DNA from: Halorussus ruber
GTDB lineage: Archaea > Halobacteriota > Halobacteria > Halobacteriales > Haladaptataceae
Length of the DNA: 64,000 bases
Reading direction: 5' to 3'
Assembly (NCBI RefSeq): GCF_004765785.1
Contig: NZ_SBIT01000002.1
Span: forward strand, 186,001-250,000
In this document: piece by piece, positions 1 to 8,945 of the stretch
How the letters are laid out: each line of letters opens with the position of its first letter
Numbering within the stretch: position 1 is the stretch's first letter
The notes under the pieces: model-generated
Told to the model about the DNA's origin: nothing
Seen by the model: only the letters and a program-made list of their open reading frames with translations
Database searches by the model: none
Position numbers and translations under genes: made by a program

Positions 1-792
1 ATTGACGAGTACACAAGAGAGAACCTGTGGGACCTGCTGGCGGTCGGCTTCGACCCCGAACGGACCCGCATCGTCGTGGACACCGCCGACGCGGACGTAA
101 TCTACCCGCTCGCCGCACAGTTCGCCGACCGGGTCACACAGTCCACGATGGAGGCGACTTACGGGCGGCCCGACAACGTCGGGATGGCGTTCTACCCGGC
201 GGTCCAAATCGCCCACCTGCTGTTGCCCCAACTGGTCCACGGACGACACGCCAGCGTCGTTCCCATCGCGGTGGACCAAGACCCCCACGTCCGACTCGCT
301 CGCGACGTGGCCGCCAAGGAGGCGTTCGACGTGGACAAGCCCGCGGCCCTGCTGAGCAAGTTCCTCCCCACGCTCGACGGCCCGGGCAAGATGAGCAGTT
401 CGAGCGAGGTGCCCGCCATCCAACTCACGGACGACCGCGAGACGGTCGAACAGAAAGTCCAGACCCACGCTTACTCCGGCGGGCGGTCCAGCCTCGACGC
501 CCACCGCGAACACGGCGGCGACCCCGAGGTCGACGTTGCCTACCAACTGCTGGCGTTCTTCTTCGAGGAGGACGACCGGACCCTCGACCGCCTCGCCGCG
601 GAGTACCGGGCGGGCGACCTCCTCAGCGGGGAACTCAAGGCCTACGCCGCCGAGCGAATCGCGGACTTCCTCGACGCCCATCAGGAGCGCCGCGAGGCCA
701 TCGACGACCTCGAAGCCGAGTTCGAGCAGTACCGCCTTACTCAAGACGAACGTGCGCGTGCGAGACCGGAGGGAGTCGGGCTCTTCGACTGA
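1..792 (+). CDS. trpS: Tryptophan--tRNA ligase, C-terminal part (5' end outside window)
   Basis: The reading frame is open from base 1, so the gene is cut by the window edge; 263 codons remain. Class I tRNA synthetase charging tRNA-Trp in the cytoplasm. The visible part holds the end of the Rossmann fold and the signature loop GKMSSSSEVP (a KMSKS variant typical of archaeal and eukaryotic TrpRS), followed by a helical anticodon-binding region rich in Asp and Glu. The HIGH motif must lie upstream of the window. The stop at 790-792 is followed by about 210 bp without a gene. TrpRS is preferred over TyrRS because of the KMSSS form and the C-terminal helices; certainty is good. Confidence 0.9.
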   Translation: MDEYTRENLWDLLAVGFDPERTRIVVDTADADVIYPLAAQFADRVTQSTMEATYGRPDNVGMAFYPAVQIAHLLLPQLVHGRHASVVPIAVDQDPHVRLARDVAAKEAFDVDKPAALLSKFLPTLDGPGKMSSSSEVPAIQLTDDRETVEQKVQTHAYSGGRSSLDAHREHGGDPEVDVAYQLLAFFFEEDDRTLDRLAAEYRAGDLLSGELKAYAAERIADFLDAHQERREAIDDLEAEFEQYRLTQDERARARPEGVGLFD

Positions 793-859
793 CCGACAAA
801 ATCAGTCGAGAGACCTGTCCGCCGGGTTTCGCGCTGGCGGAACAAACTACAGTCCTGAC

Positions 860-885
860 GGACTGAAAGGACGAGGGCTTTCGAG
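860..885 (-). repeat. Stemless copy F of the dispersed structured element
   Basis: Read on the minus strand this site carries the 5' flank CTCGAAAGCCCT and the 3' flank CCTTTCAGTCC of the element family, but only a few bases lie between them; the long stem is missing. The plus-strand core is GGACTGAAAGG at 860-870 and AGGGCTTTCGAG at 874-885. An inverted repeat AGTCC/GGACT (851-855/860-864) overlaps it. It lies between trpS and the KH gene. Confidence 0.55.
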
Positions 886-969
886 GAATTCGATACGACA
901 ATCAGTCCGGAATCTGCGTCGGTACTACTGGGAATCCCGGCCGATTTTACAAAACCTAGCACGCGGACG

Positions 970-980
970 AAGAGTTAAAA
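970..980 (+). promoter_or_regulatory. Probable TATA box of the KH-domain gene
   Basis: AGTTAAAAC lies about 27-35 nt before the ATG at 1005, the usual distance for a leaderless haloarchaeal transcript. No Shine-Dalgarno sequence is evident next to the start. Confidence 0.45.
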
Positions 981-1004
981 CACCCGGAGCGAGTAGGTAA
1001 TCCC

Positions 1005-1553
1005 ATGCAACACGTGAAGATTCCGCAGGACCGAATCGGTGTTCTCATCGGCGAGGGAGGTGAGACGATGCGCGAAATCGAGAGTCGCGCAGAGGTGCGA
1101 CTCGACATCGACTCCGAGAACGGGTCGGTCGAGGTCGAGAAGACCGGCGACCCCGTTCGCGGCCTGAAGGGGCCGGAAATCGTGAAGGCCATCGGCCGCG
1201 GTTTCGCGCCCGAGGAAGCCCTCACTTTGCTAGAGGACGACATGATGATGTTCGACATCATCGACATCGACGCCGCCGCCCGGAACAAAAACGACCTCGA
1301 ACGCCAGAAGGGGCGACTCATCGGCGAGAACGGTCGGACCCGCGAACTCATGGAGGAGTTGACCGGCGCGAGCGTCGTCATCTACGGGACCACGATGGGT
1401 ATCATCGGCAACCCCAAGCAGGTGGACGCGGTCCGGAGCGCCGCCGAGATGATTCTCGACGGTGCGCCCCACGGCTCGGTCTACTCCTTCCTCGAACGCA
1501 AGCGCAACGAGATGAAGCGTCAGGGGATGGAGTTCCACCAGTTCCCGGGCTAG
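1005..1553 (+). CDS. Pno1/Dim2-like KH-domain RNA-binding protein
   Basis: A 182-residue protein with two KH modules. KH1 has its GxxG loop as GEGG at residues 16-19 within RIGVLIGEGG; KH2 has GENG at 107-110 within GRLIGENGRTRELME. This two-KH layout is that of archaeal homologues of Pno1/Dim2, which bind the 3' end of pre-16S rRNA in small-subunit assembly; that role is inferred from the family. The ATG at 1005 leaves a full KH1 and sits 27-35 nt after a TATA-like element. A T-rich stretch just after the stop probably ends transcription. In many archaea this gene neighbours rio1 and eIF1A; here it lies between trpS and the thermosome. Confidence 0.88.
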   Translation: MQHVKIPQDRIGVLIGEGGETMREIESRAEVRLDIDSENGSVEVEKTGDPVRGLKGPEIVKAIGRGFAPEEALTLLEDDMMMFDIIDIDAAARNKNDLERQKGRLIGENGRTRELMEELTGASVVIYGTTMGIIGNPKQVDAVRSAAEMILDGAPHGSVYSFLERKRNEMKRQGMEFHQFPG

Positions 1554-1555
1554 AC

Positions 1556-1570
1556 AGTTTTTCTTTTTCG
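1556..1570 (+). terminator. T-rich terminator after the KH gene
   Basis: The sequence AGTTTTTCTTTTTCG follows the TAG stop within a few bases. Archaeal RNA polymerase commonly terminates at such oligo-T tracts. Confidence 0.5.
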
Positions 1571-1618
1571 AGTGGGTTTATCCGGTCCGCAGGAGTCAGA
1601 CAGCATTTTTCGTTCTCG

Positions 1619-1766
1619 AAAGCCCCCGGTTCGCTCGCGGTCGTTCAGCGACATATCCGACGGACGTAGTTGCGACGGATAGAGGTCGCTGAAACGACCA
1701 CGGGCCGGAGGCCCGCGAGCGAACCGGCCCCTTTCAGTCCCGCCCCGTCGGTTGTGGCACCGAGCG
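1619..1766 (+). repeat. Copy A of a dispersed structured element (possible ncRNA or MITE-like repeat)
   Basis: Between AAAGCCCC at the 5' end and CCCCTTTCAGTCCCGCCCC at the 3' end lies a nested fold. The outer stem is CCGGTTCGCTCGCG (1626-1639) with CGCGAGCGAACCGG (1714-1727), 14 bp perfect. Inside it, GGTCGTTCAGCGAC (1639-1652) pairs with 1685-1699, 14 bp with one bulged A. TATCCG (1654-1659) pairs with CGGATA (1676-1681), and GGGCC-GGA-GGCCC (1702-1714) forms a small hairpin. The tail ending CACCGAGCG is shared with copy B and, less well, copy C. No open frame fits it. The pairing is direct observation; its role is unknown. Confidence 0.75.
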
Positions 1767-1980
1767 TTTCCGAGGAAAGAGCAACCGGCACGCTTCCGGC
1801 GGTTGTGACACCAAGCACTTCCTGTCGAAAAGTCGTACCGAGCTATCGCCGTGGAAAGTCTCACCGAGCGTGGGAATCGGGGCGAGCGTCGCTCTTCGTA
1901 ACCTCTTATAAAGGTACTGTGATAAGTATTCCCACAACAGGTTTGGGGTTCTGTGCGCCGGTTTCTCATACGGCTTAGGG
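1767..1980. other. Non-coding stretch upstream of the thermosome gene
   Basis: No credible gene. It holds an imperfect direct repeat: GGTTGTGGCACCGAGCGTTTCC from about 1750 and GGTTGTGACACCAAGCACTTCC from about 1801, so the conserved tail of element A appears twice. The rest is unremarkable until the thermosome promoter. Confidence 0.4.
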
Positions 1981-1994
1981 AAAGGTTTATATAG
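1976..1994 (+). promoter_or_regulatory. Promoter (BRE and TATA) of the thermosome gene
   Basis: The sequence TTAGGGAAAGGTTTATATAG contains an A/G-rich BRE-like stretch directly before a strong TATA box TTTATATA (1986-1993). The ATG at 2021 is about 28 nt beyond the box, so the mRNA is probably leaderless or nearly so. Haloarchaeal cct genes are known to be heat inducible from such promoters. Confidence 0.75.
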
Positions 1995-2020
1995 AATGGC
2001 AATCAATCTATCAGGTGAAC

Positions 2021-3715
2021 ATGGCTCAGCGAATGGGTAACCAGCCGATGATTGTACTTTCCGAGGACAGCCAGCGCACCTCCGGAAAGGACGCGCAGTC
2101 GATGAACATCACCGCCGGAACCGCCGTGGCCGAGGCCGTCCGGACCACGCTCGGTCCCAAGGGCATGGACAAGATGCTCGTGGACTCCACGGGCGAGGTC
2201 GTCGTCACGAACGACGGCGTCACCATCCTCAAGGAGATGGACATCGAGCATCCCGCGGCCAACATGGTCGTGGAAGTCTCCGAGACCCAAGAGGACGAGG
2301 TCGGCGACGGTACCACGTCCGCCGTCGTCGTCGCGGGTGAACTCCTCGAGAAGGCCGAGGACCTCCTCGAGCAGGACATCCACGCGACCACCCTCGCGCA
2401 GGGGTACCGACAGGCCGCCGAGAAGGCCAAGGAACTCCTCGAGGAGAAGGCGATCGACGTGAGCGCCGACGACACCGAGACCCTCAAGAAAATCGCGTCC
2501 ACCGCGATGACCGGCAAGGGCGCGGAGAACTCCAAGGACTACCTCGCGGAACTCGTCGTGAACGCGGTCCAGTCGGTCGCCGACGAGGACGGCGTCGACA
2601 CGGACAACGTCAAGGTCGAGACGGTCGTCGGCGGCTCTATCGACCAGTCCGAACTCGTCGAGGGCGTCATCGTGGACAAGGAGCGCGTCCACGAGAACAT
2701 GCCCTACTTCGTGGAGGACGCCAACGTCGCCCTCCTCGACACGGCGCTGGAGATTCAGGAGACCGAAATCGACGCCGAGGTCAACGTCACCGACCCCGAC
2801 CAGCTCCAGCAGTTCCTCGACCAGGAAGAGGAGCAGCTCCGCGAGATGGTCGACAAGCTCGACGAGGTCGGCGCTGACGTCGTCTTCGTGGACGGCGGCA
2901 TCGACGACATGGCCCAGCACTTCCTCGCCGAGAAGGGCATCATCGCGGTCCGCCGCGCCAAGTCCGACGACCTGAGCAAGCTGGCCCGCTCGACCGGCGC
3001 GAATCTCGTCAGCTCCGTGGACGACATCGAGGCCGACGACCTCGGCTTCGCCGGTTCCGTCGCCCAGAAGGACGTCGGCGGCGACCAGCGCATCTTCGTG
3101 GAGGACGTCGAGGAGGCCAAGTCCGTGAGCCTCATCCTCCGCGGTGGCACCGAACACGTCGTGGACGAAGTCGAGCGCGCAATCGAGGACAGCCTCGGCG
3201 TCGTGCGCGTCACCCTCGAAGACGGCAAGGTCGTCCCCGGCGGCGGCGCGCCCGAGACGGAACTCGCGCTCGAGCTGCGCGACTACGCCGACTCCGTCGG
3301 CGGCCGCGAACAGCTGGCCGTCGAGGCGTTCGCCGACACGCTGGAAGTCATCCCGCGCACCCTCGCGGAGAACGCTGGTCTCGACCCCATCGACTCGCTC
3401 GTGGACCTCCGTGCCAAGCACGACGGCGGTAGCTTCGAGTCCGGCCTCGACGCCTACACCGGTGAAGTCGTCAACATGGAGGAGGACGGCGTCGTCGAGC
3501 CGCTCCGAGTCAAGACCCAGGCCATCGAGTCCGCCACCGAGGCGGCCGTCATGCTCCTGCGCATCGACGACGTCATCGCCGCTGGCGACCTGAAAGGCGG
3601 TCAGGTCGACGGCGACGACGGCGGCGACGGCGGCGCGCCCGGCGGTGCTGGCGGCATGGGCGGCGGCATGGGCGGCGGCATGGGCGGCATGGGCGGTATG
3701 GGCGGCGCGATGTAA
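2021..3715 (+). CDS. Thermosome subunit (group II chaperonin)
   Basis: A 564-residue Cpn60/TCP-1 family ATPase that forms a double-ring chaperonin and folds cytosolic proteins. Visible marks are the N-terminal equatorial sequence [13 protein letters not shown], the ATP loop [10 protein letters not shown] and [12 protein letters not shown] near residues 60-95, the apical domain in the middle, and [14 protein letters not shown] in the C-terminal equatorial domain. The protein ends in a long Gly-Met-rich GGM tail, as in other haloarchaeal thermosomes. I chose ATG 2021 ([10 protein letters not shown]) rather than the GTG at 2015, because homologues start this way and it fits the promoter distance. 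It is a single-gene transcription unit. Which cct paralogue it is cannot be told. Confidence 0.97.
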   Translation: MAQRMGNQPMIVLSEDSQRTSGKDAQSMNITAGTAVAEAVRTTLGPKGMDKMLVDSTGEVVVTNDGVTILKEMDIEHPAANMVVEVSETQEDEVGDGTTSAVVVAGELLEKAEDLLEQDIHATTLAQGYRQAAEKAKELLEEKAIDVSADDTETLKKIASTAMTGKGAENSKDYLAELVVNAVQSVADEDGVDTDNVKVETVVGGSIDQSELVEGVIVDKERVHENMPYFVEDANVALLDTALEIQETEIDAEVNVTDPDQLQQFLDQEEEQLREMVDKLDEVGADVVFVDGGIDDMAQHFLAEKGIIAVRRAKSDDLSKLARSTGANLVSSVDDIEADDLGFAGSVAQKDVGGDQRIFVEDVEEAKSVSLILRGGTEHVVDEVERAIEDSLGVVRVTLEDGKVVPGGGAPETELALELRDYADSVGGREQLAVEAFADTLEVIPRTLAENAGLDPIDSLVDLRAKHDGGSFESGLDAYTGEVVNMEEDGVVEPLRVKTQAIESATEAAVMLLRIDDVIAAGDLKGGQVDGDDGGDGGAPGGAGGMGGGMGGGMGGMGGMGGAM

Positions 3716-4065
3716 GCTAGGCCCGACGCCTGCTTCACCGCCTCCCTCAACCCATCCGCACCACCGACTGTCCGTACCATCGACTATCCGAACCAGCACC
3801 GACCATTCGGTCGAACACTGCGCCGGAACTCTCTCGTTCGGTTTTTCTTTGCGAGTCGATTGCCGAGACGCATCTGCGGCAGAACGTCTACCCCAGAACG
3901 TCTGTCGCGGAAGTCGCTTCCGCGGATAGCAGGTTACGTATTACGCTGACACAACAGAGCAATTTCTAAATATAGAAATTTCGTTCTTTAGGAATTAAAG
4001 AGTGAGTCTAGTCGGAGGTCCGGGCGGAAGTCCGGCGCGAGCAAAAACGACGCAGACCCGCGCGT
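3716..4065. other. Convergent intergenic region with AT-rich palindrome
   Basis: This lies between the converging thermosome and bat-type HTH genes; I see no gene. The perfect palindrome AATTTCTA-AATA-TAGAAATT occupies 3961-3980, followed by TTCTTTAGGAATTAAAG. The position between two 3' ends suggests transcription termination, possibly in both directions. Similar palindromes recur at other gene borders in the window. Confidence 0.5.
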
Positions 4066-4725
4066 TCACCGGTCGAAGTCGCTCAAGAGCGTGTTCGAGA
4101 CGAGTGCCGAGACGCCCCGCCGGATGCGCTCGGAGGCCGACTGGCCGCTGATGTCCAACTCCTCGCCCAACTCCGCGAGCGCCACGTCGCGGGGGACCTC
4201 GAAGTAGCCCACGCGCTCGGCGGTGACGAGCGCGTGGCGCTGTTCCGCGCTCAGGCCGAACTCGTCTTCGAGTTCCGAGTCGCCGGGCGTGTAGAGTCGG
4301 TTGAGGCGGAAGTTCACGTCGTTGTCCGCGCAGAACTGGCGCATCTCGACCACGGCGTCCCGGTCGGGAAACCGGACCCGGCGTTGCCACCCGTCGGCCG
4401 ACCCGGTGGCCGCCAGCGGCGACGCGCCGAGTCGCTGATAGACGGGGTAGATGGCGCAGGCGTCTTCGCAGTCGAGTCGCGTGCGGTAGAGTTGCCGGTC
4501 CCCCAGCTCCTCGATGACCGCGTACTCCGTGACCGTCTCGTCGCGTTCGAGTCCCGCCTCCAGTCGCTCGAAGTCGCCGCCGAACGCCCAGAAGACGAAC
4601 ACCGGCGCGTCGAACTCGGTCGCCATCTGCTGTTCGAGTTCGACCGTGACGTTCGGGGCCGCGGCGAGCGCAGACGCCAACACGAGGTCCGGCGACCGGA
4701 GCGAGAACTCCGCGATGAGACTCAT
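4066..4725 (-). CDS. Bat-type HTH transcriptional regulator (HTH_10 family)
   Basis: A 219-residue cytoplasmic protein. Residues about 1-150 form the haloarchaeal N-terminal domain found in bacterio-opsin-activator-like proteins. Residues about 155-215 are the HTH_10 domain: LSAEQRHALVTAERVGYFEVPRD is the first helix pair and LAELGEELDISGQSASERIRRG is the recognition part. The target is unknown. It lies downstream of lrp on the same strand but with its own 73-bp gap and an AT-rich promoter-like AATAAATTTG near 4775, so separate transcription is likely. A Cys pair in DCEDACAIY could be redox- or metal-sensitive, which is speculative. Length is normal for the family. Confidence 0.85.
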   Translation of the reverse strand: MSLIAEFSLRSPDLVLASALAAAPNVTVELEQQMATEFDAPVFVFWAFGGDFERLEAGLERDETVTEYAVIEELGDRQLYRTRLDCEDACAIYPVYQRLGASPLAATGSADGWQRRVRFPDRDAVVEMRQFCADNDVNFRLNRLYTPGDSELEDEFGLSAEQRHALVTAERVGYFEVPRDVALAELGEELDISGQSASERIRRGVSALVSNTLLSDFDR

Positions 4726-4798
4726 TGGGACTAACTACTCTCGATTCCTTGAAAGCCTGTCGGAACCCGGTCAAATTTATTACGCGACGGGCTCGAAA

Positions 4799-5260
4799 CT
4801 ATTCGTCGTCGATTTCGAGGTCGAACTGCTCGTGTTCGCTGGCGGCGTTCAACACGACGCTGGTGTTGGACTCCTTGATGTCGGGGTCGTTGAGGAGCGT
4901 CTTGATTTGGCGGTTCATACCGTCGGTGTCGGAGAATTTGCCGACCGCGATGATGTCGTAGTCGCCGGTCACCTCGTAGACGCTTATCATCTGGTCGTGT
5001 TCCCGGAGTCGGTCGGTCACGGCGGGTAGGGCGTTGCCCTCGACTTTGAGTTGGAGGATGGCAGTCACGTCGTACCCGAGCGCGTCGTAGTCCACCTTCG
5101 GCGTGTAGCCCTCGATGACGCCGGACTCCTCTAAGTCCTTGAGGTGGTTCGAGACCGTCGTGACCGACACGTTCAGATCCTCGGCGAGACTCCGGAGACT
5201 GGCCCGACCGTCGCCCAAGAGTGCATTCACTAACTTCGCATCGAGATTTTCGTACGTCAT
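4799..5260 (-). CDS. lrp: Lrp/AsnC-family transcriptional regulator
   Basis: A 153-residue regulator: an N-terminal winged HTH (residues 1-55, with [20 protein letters not shown] as the HTH) and a C-terminal RAM domain (about 65-145, with [13 protein letters not shown] and [13 protein letters not shown]) that usually binds amino acids and drives oligomerisation. It is divergent from glnA across 113 bp. That arrangement is known for haloarchaeal lrp, where the protein controls glnA and other nitrogen or amino-acid genes; regulation of glnA here is inferred. ATG 5260 was preferred to upstream GTG codons because it lies 25-35 nt from the TATA box on the minus strand. Confidence 0.92.
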   Translation of the reverse strand: MTYENLDAKLVNALLGDGRASLRSLAEDLNVSVTTVSNHLKDLEESGVIEGYTPKVDYDALGYDVTAILQLKVEGNALPAVTDRLREHDQMISVYEVTGDYDIIAVGKFSDTDGMNRQIKTLLNDPDIKESNTSVVLNAASEHEQFDLEIDDE

Positions 5261-5282
5261 TACGCTCACCAACGTCCTCCCG

Positions 5283-5296
5283 CCTTTATAATTTTA
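5283..5296 (-). promoter_or_regulatory. TATA box of lrp
   Basis: On the minus strand the sequence AAAATTATAAAGG lies about 25-35 nt before the lrp ATG at 5260, consistent with a leaderless transcript. Confidence 0.6.
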
Positions 5297-5343
5297 CGAA
5301 TATCCAATTCTGCGTCGAAAAGCCAGAATTGGGCGAACCGGTA

Positions 5344-5355
5344 AGGTTTTACTAA
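5344..5355 (+). promoter_or_regulatory. TATA-like element of glnA
   Basis: AGGTTTTACTAA lies 20-30 nt before the glnA ATG at 5374. The 113-bp lrp-glnA interval holds both divergent promoters and is where an Lrp operator would be expected. Confidence 0.5.
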
Positions 5356-5373
5356 TGCATGTAGTGGTGTAGA

Positions 5374-6756
5374 ATGCCAACAAAGATGACGGATGGACAA
5401 ATTGCGGCATCCAAGGATGCGGGGTTGACCGAGGCCGAGCAGGACGTACTGGACCAGATCGAAGAAGAGAACGTCGACTTCGTTCGCCTCCAGTTCACGG
5501 ACATCACGGGGACGGTCAAGAACGTCAGCGTTCCGGCCTCGCAGGTCGAGAAGGCCTTCGAGGAGGGAATCTGGTTCGACGGCTCGTCCATCGAGGGCTT
5601 CGTCCGGATTCAGGAGAGCGACATGCGGCTGGAACCCGACCCCGAGACGTTCGCGGTCCTGCCGTGGCGCTCGGACGGCGACACCGCGAGTGCGCGCCTC
5701 ATCTGTGACGTCGTGAACACCGACGGCACGCCCTTCGAGGGCGGCCCCCGGCAGGTCCTCAAGAGCGTCCTCGCCGAGGCCGAGGAGATGGGCTACACGG
5801 TCAGCATCGGCCCCGAACCCGAGTTCTTCCTGTTCGAGAAGGACGAGGAAGGCCGCGCGACCACCAAGCCCCACGACGCGGGCGGCTACTTCGACCTCGC
5901 GCCGAAGGACCTCGCCTCGGACGTTCGCCGCGAGATCATCTTCACGCTCGAACAGATGGGCTTCGAGGTCGAGGCCAGCCACCACGAGGTCGCCGACGGC
6001 CAGCACGAAATCAACTTCAAGTACGACGACGCGCTCACCGCCGCGGACAACATCGCCACCTTCCGGGCGGTCGTCCGCGCCGTCGCCGAGCAGAACGACA
6101 TCCACGCCACGTTCATGCCCAAGCCCATCAGCGCCATCAACGGGTCGGGCATGCACAGCCACATCAGCCTGTTCGACGACGACGGCAACGCCTTCGCCGA
6201 CGAGTCTGATGAGTTCAACCTCTCGGAGACCGCGTACAAGTTCATGGGCGGCGTCCTCAACCACGCCGAGGCGTTCACCGCGGTCACGAACCCGACCGTC
6301 AACTCCTACAAGCGTCTGGTTCCCGGCTACGAGGCCCCGGTCTACGTCGCGTGGTCCGACGTGAACCGCTCGGCGCTCCTGCGGGTCCCCGACGCCGCGG
6401 GCGCGAGTTCGCGGTTCGAGATTCGGAGTCCTGACCCGTCGTGCAACCCCTACCTCGCGCTCGCCGTGGTCATCAAGGCCGGACTCGAGGGCATCGAGAA
6501 CGACGCCGACCCCGGCGAACCCGTCCGTGAAGACATCTACGAGTTCGACGAGGAGAAGCGCGACGAGTACGGCATCACGACGCTCCCCGGCAGCCTCGAC
6601 AGCGCGCTCGACGCGCTCGAAGAGGACGAGGTCGTCCGCGAGGCGCTGGGCAACCACGTCACCGAGAAGTTCGTGGAGGCCAAGCGCGCCGACTACGCCG
6701 ACTACAAGACCCACGTCTCGTCGTGGGAGAAAGAGAAGTACCTCGAGAAGTTCTGA
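5374..6756 (+). CDS. glnA: Glutamine synthetase, type I
   Basis: A 460-residue enzyme making glutamine from glutamate, ammonia and ATP in the cytoplasm. The beta-grasp N-domain contains [10 protein letters not shown] (near residues 68-77). The catalytic domain shows the metal-binding [10 protein letters not shown], the [12 protein letters not shown] ammonia and metal region, the ATP-site stretch [20 protein letters not shown], and [15 protein letters not shown]. No adenylylation motif typical of enterobacterial GS is evident, so control is more likely transcriptional (Lrp) or by PII-type proteins encoded elsewhere. The ATG at 5374 gives 12 extra bases before a second ATG (MTDGQ); the first is kept for its distance from the promoter. 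An oligo-T run follows the stop. Confidence 0.97.
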   Translation: MPTKMTDGQIAASKDAGLTEAEQDVLDQIEEENVDFVRLQFTDITGTVKNVSVPASQVEKAFEEGIWFDGSSIEGFVRIQESDMRLEPDPETFAVLPWRSDGDTASARLICDVVNTDGTPFEGGPRQVLKSVLAEAEEMGYTVSIGPEPEFFLFEKDEEGRATTKPHDAGGYFDLAPKDLASDVRREIIFTLEQMGFEVEASHHEVADGQHEINFKYDDALTAADNIATFRAVVRAVAEQNDIHATFMPKPISAINGSGMHSHISLFDDDGNAFADESDEFNLSETAYKFMGGVLNHAEAFTAVTNPTVNSYKRLVPGYEAPVYVAWSDVNRSALLRVPDAAGASSRFEIRSPDPSCNPYLALAVVIKAGLEGIENDADPGEPVREDIYEFDEEKRDEYGITTLPGSLDSALDALEEDEVVREALGNHVTEKFVEAKRADYADYKTHVSSWEKEKYLEKF

Positions 6757-6765
6757 GGTAGCACT

Positions 6766-6778
6766 CGAGCTTTTTTAG
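6766..6778 (+). terminator. Oligo-T terminator after glnA
   Basis: GAGCTTTTTTAGG begins about 10 nt after the glnA stop. It lies between the converging glnA and PAP2 genes. Confidence 0.5.
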
Positions 6779-7602
6779 GTCGGCGACGCCGACCGCGCTT
6801 CTTTCGCCCGCTCGACCACCAGCGGGAGCGTCAGGATACCGACCGGCACCAGCAGATTCAGGACGAACACGCCCGCAAGCGGCAGGGCGAACCGGTTCCC
6901 GACGTAGCCGACCGCACCGAGCGCGGTCAGTCCGACGACCGCGGCTGGCCAGTGGACCAACCCGCCCGGTTTGGCGTCCAGCAACGACCACGTCACCCCG
7001 GCACCGACGACGCCTGCGACCGTGGCGACCGAGTCGGGAGTGAGACCGTTCGTGGCGAGCGCCAGAAGCGTAATCGCGCCTGCCGCGACGAACCCGCGGG
7101 TGGGACTCCACTCGGTCACGTACAGCAGGATTGCGAGATACGTGAGCGCGATAGCGATACCGACGACGACGTCCACGAGGTAGTGGACCCCGATAATCAG
7201 CCGCGAGGTCGCCACGACCGCGACGACGGCCCCGGCCCCGATTGCCCGCCAGCGGTGGCTCCCGCGTTCGAGGACGAGCGCGAGGAGCGCCCAGAGCGTC
7301 GTCGCGCCGATGGCGTGACCGCTCGGGAATCCGTAGCCCGAGGCGTGGCCGACGTGGAGTTCGGCCGGGGGCCGGGGGAGTTCGAACAGTCCCTTCAGCG
7401 CGAGGGTCAGCGCCAGCGCGCCGAGTATCGCCGAGAGCGCGAACGCGCCGCGTCGCCGGTTGCCGAACCAGTAGACCAGCGCGACCGCAGTGAAGAGGAA
7501 CCACGCGTCGCCCAACTGCGTGAGGACTGCGAATAGCTCTTGGATGACCTCCGGAAGGACCTCCCCCAGAGTTTCCGTGATTCCGAAACCCCGTCCGGGC
7601 AT
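6775..7602 (-). CDS. PAP2-family membrane phosphatase
   Basis: A 275-residue integral membrane protein with about six transmembrane segments. All three PAP2 signatures are present: K70 with R77-P78 in KGLFELPRP, PSGH at 93-96, and SR (133-134) with H140 and D144 in SRLIIGVHYLVD. The family removes phosphate from lipid phosphates or undecaprenyl/dolichyl pyrophosphate at the outer membrane face; the true substrate here is unknown. C-terminal to the catalytic core, about 100 further residues add several hydrophobic helices, as in many haloarchaeal members. It is convergent with glnA, and only about 30 bp separates its start from the end of the BrkB-family gene upstream. Confidence 0.88.
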   Translation of the reverse strand: MPGRGFGITETLGEVLPEVIQELFAVLTQLGDAWFLFTAVALVYWFGNRRRGAFALSAILGALALTLALKGLFELPRPPAELHVGHASGYGFPSGHAIGATTLWALLALVLERGSHRWRAIGAGAVVAVVATSRLIIGVHYLVDVVVGIAIALTYLAILLYVTEWSPTRGFVAAGAITLLALATNGLTPDSVATVAGVVGAGVTWSLLDAKPGGLVHWPAAVVGLTALGAVGYVGNRFALPLAGVFVLNLLVPVGILTLPLVVERAKEARSASPT

Positions 7603-7635
7603 CCTCTGTGGCTAGCTCCTCGGGAGGGTTATGCG

Positions 7636-8883
7636 CTACGACCGGAAGTTGCCGATGCGGTCGCTGATGCGGGCCGGGAGGCTGAGCGCGCTGGCACCGA
7701 AGCCGAACATCACCATCAGGACGTACAGCCCCAGCGTCGAGAGCCAGACGACGCCCATGGCGAAGATGGCCCAACCTCCTCGGAGCCAGTAGAACGCCCC
7801 GAGGGTCATCGCGGTCCCGTACAGCAGGACGAGGTACGGTCCCCAGCCGCGGGCGTGACCTCGCCGCATCCGCTTTCGGACGTACTGTTTCAGCTCCGAC
7901 TCGACTTCCGGCTTCTCGACCGTGCGCGATTCGATGTCCTCTTCGAACGATTCCACGTCTGCTCGCAACTCCCGGAGTTCGTCGCGGAGTTCCACGATGT
8001 CGGGAGCGGATTCGTCGTCACTCATGTATTGGGAGAGTAGTCGTTGTTTGCGTTCGATGCGCGTCGCTTCCGGTTCTCTGGTGCGCTCGGCGTAACTGCC
8101 GCGGTTGGCGAGGACGATGTTCACGACCGCGCCCAGCAGGACGAGGATACTGGCGAAGTAGAGCCACGTCACCAGCAGCAGCGCGGTCCCGAGAAACTGC
8201 GAGGGGCCGGTCGAGGAGAATCCCGCGTAGACCCGGAACAGCACTTGGAGTACCGTCCACCCGACCGTGACCAGCGCGGCCCCGGGGAGCGCCTCCCGAA
8301 TCGACACGTCCGCGTCGGGAAAGACGACGTACAGCGGGAGGAACACCGGGACCAGCGCCACCAACTGAATCACGGTCGTCACGACGCCGACGAACGGGAA
8401 CTGCGGAAAGAGCGCGGTCACCGTGCCCGCTAGCACGACCACGACGACGCCCACGCCGATGGCGGTCAGCACGAGGAGTGCGTCCTTGACCTGTTCGAGT
8501 AGCCCGGTCTTGGCGTCGGTCGCGTAGATGGCCGAGAAGGCCTCGTCGAAGCCTCGGAACACCTTGATGGCGCTCCACGCGAGCACGACCAGTCCGATGA
8601 CCGTCGTCCCGCCGCGACCGCTCGGGTCGGTGATGAACCGCTGTAACTCGGCTTGACCGGTCGCCGTCAGCAGGCCAGAGGCCTGATTGACGACCTGCCG
8701 AGCGAACTGGTCGCCAGCCACGAAGGTCACGACGACGAACGCCAGCACTAACAGGGGGATGAGCGAGACGAACGAGTAGTAGGCCGTACTCGCCGCGAGG
8801 AAGGTTATCTCCTGTTCTCGGGCCTCCTCTAAGACCGAGCGGCCGACGTTCAGGGCGTTTCCGAGACTGGGCACGCGACTCAT
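7636..8883 (-). CDS. YihY/BrkB-family membrane protein
   Basis: A 415-residue inner-membrane protein. Residues about 1-275 form the six-helix YihY/virulence-factor BrkB domain, starting with FLAASTAYYSFVSLIPLLVLAF, and containing the QFLGTALLLVTWLYFASILVLLGAVVN segment near its end. A charged cytoplasmic stretch follows (DDESAPDIVELRDELRELRADVESFEEDIESR, coiled-coil-like), then two more hydrophobic helices near the C-terminus. The molecular function of this family is not settled. The start is ATG 8883 (MSRVPSLGNALNVGRS); the frame stays open much further upstream but that part overlaps trm1 and has shadow composition. The PAP2 gene follows closely. Confidence 0.86.
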   Translation of the reverse strand: MSRVPSLGNALNVGRSVLEEAREQEITFLAASTAYYSFVSLIPLLVLAFVVVTFVAGDQFARQVVNQASGLLTATGQAELQRFITDPSGRGGTTVIGLVVLAWSAIKVFRGFDEAFSAIYATDAKTGLLEQVKDALLVLTAIGVGVVVVVLAGTVTALFPQFPFVGVVTTVIQLVALVPVFLPLYVVFPDADVSIREALPGAALVTVGWTVLQVLFRVYAGFSSTGPSQFLGTALLLVTWLYFASILVLLGAVVNIVLANRGSYAERTREPEATRIERKQRLLSQYMSDDESAPDIVELRDELRELRADVESFEEDIESRTVEKPEVESELKQYVRKRMRRGHARGWGPYLVLLYGTAMTLGAFYWLRGGWAIFAMGVVWLSTLGLYVLMVMFGFGASALSLPARISDRIGNFRS

Positions 8884-8945
8884 TTCGCCAACGAGATACA
8901 AATATTCATTGGCAATACGTCCGGTATGCGGTTTTGCCACCGAAG

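Noticed and set aside
2003-3799. Long minus-strand open frame across the thermosome gene
   Set aside because: Antisense shadow typical of GC-rich haloarchaeal genes; Val/Asp/His-rich product with no family, while the plus strand is an unmistakable thermosome.
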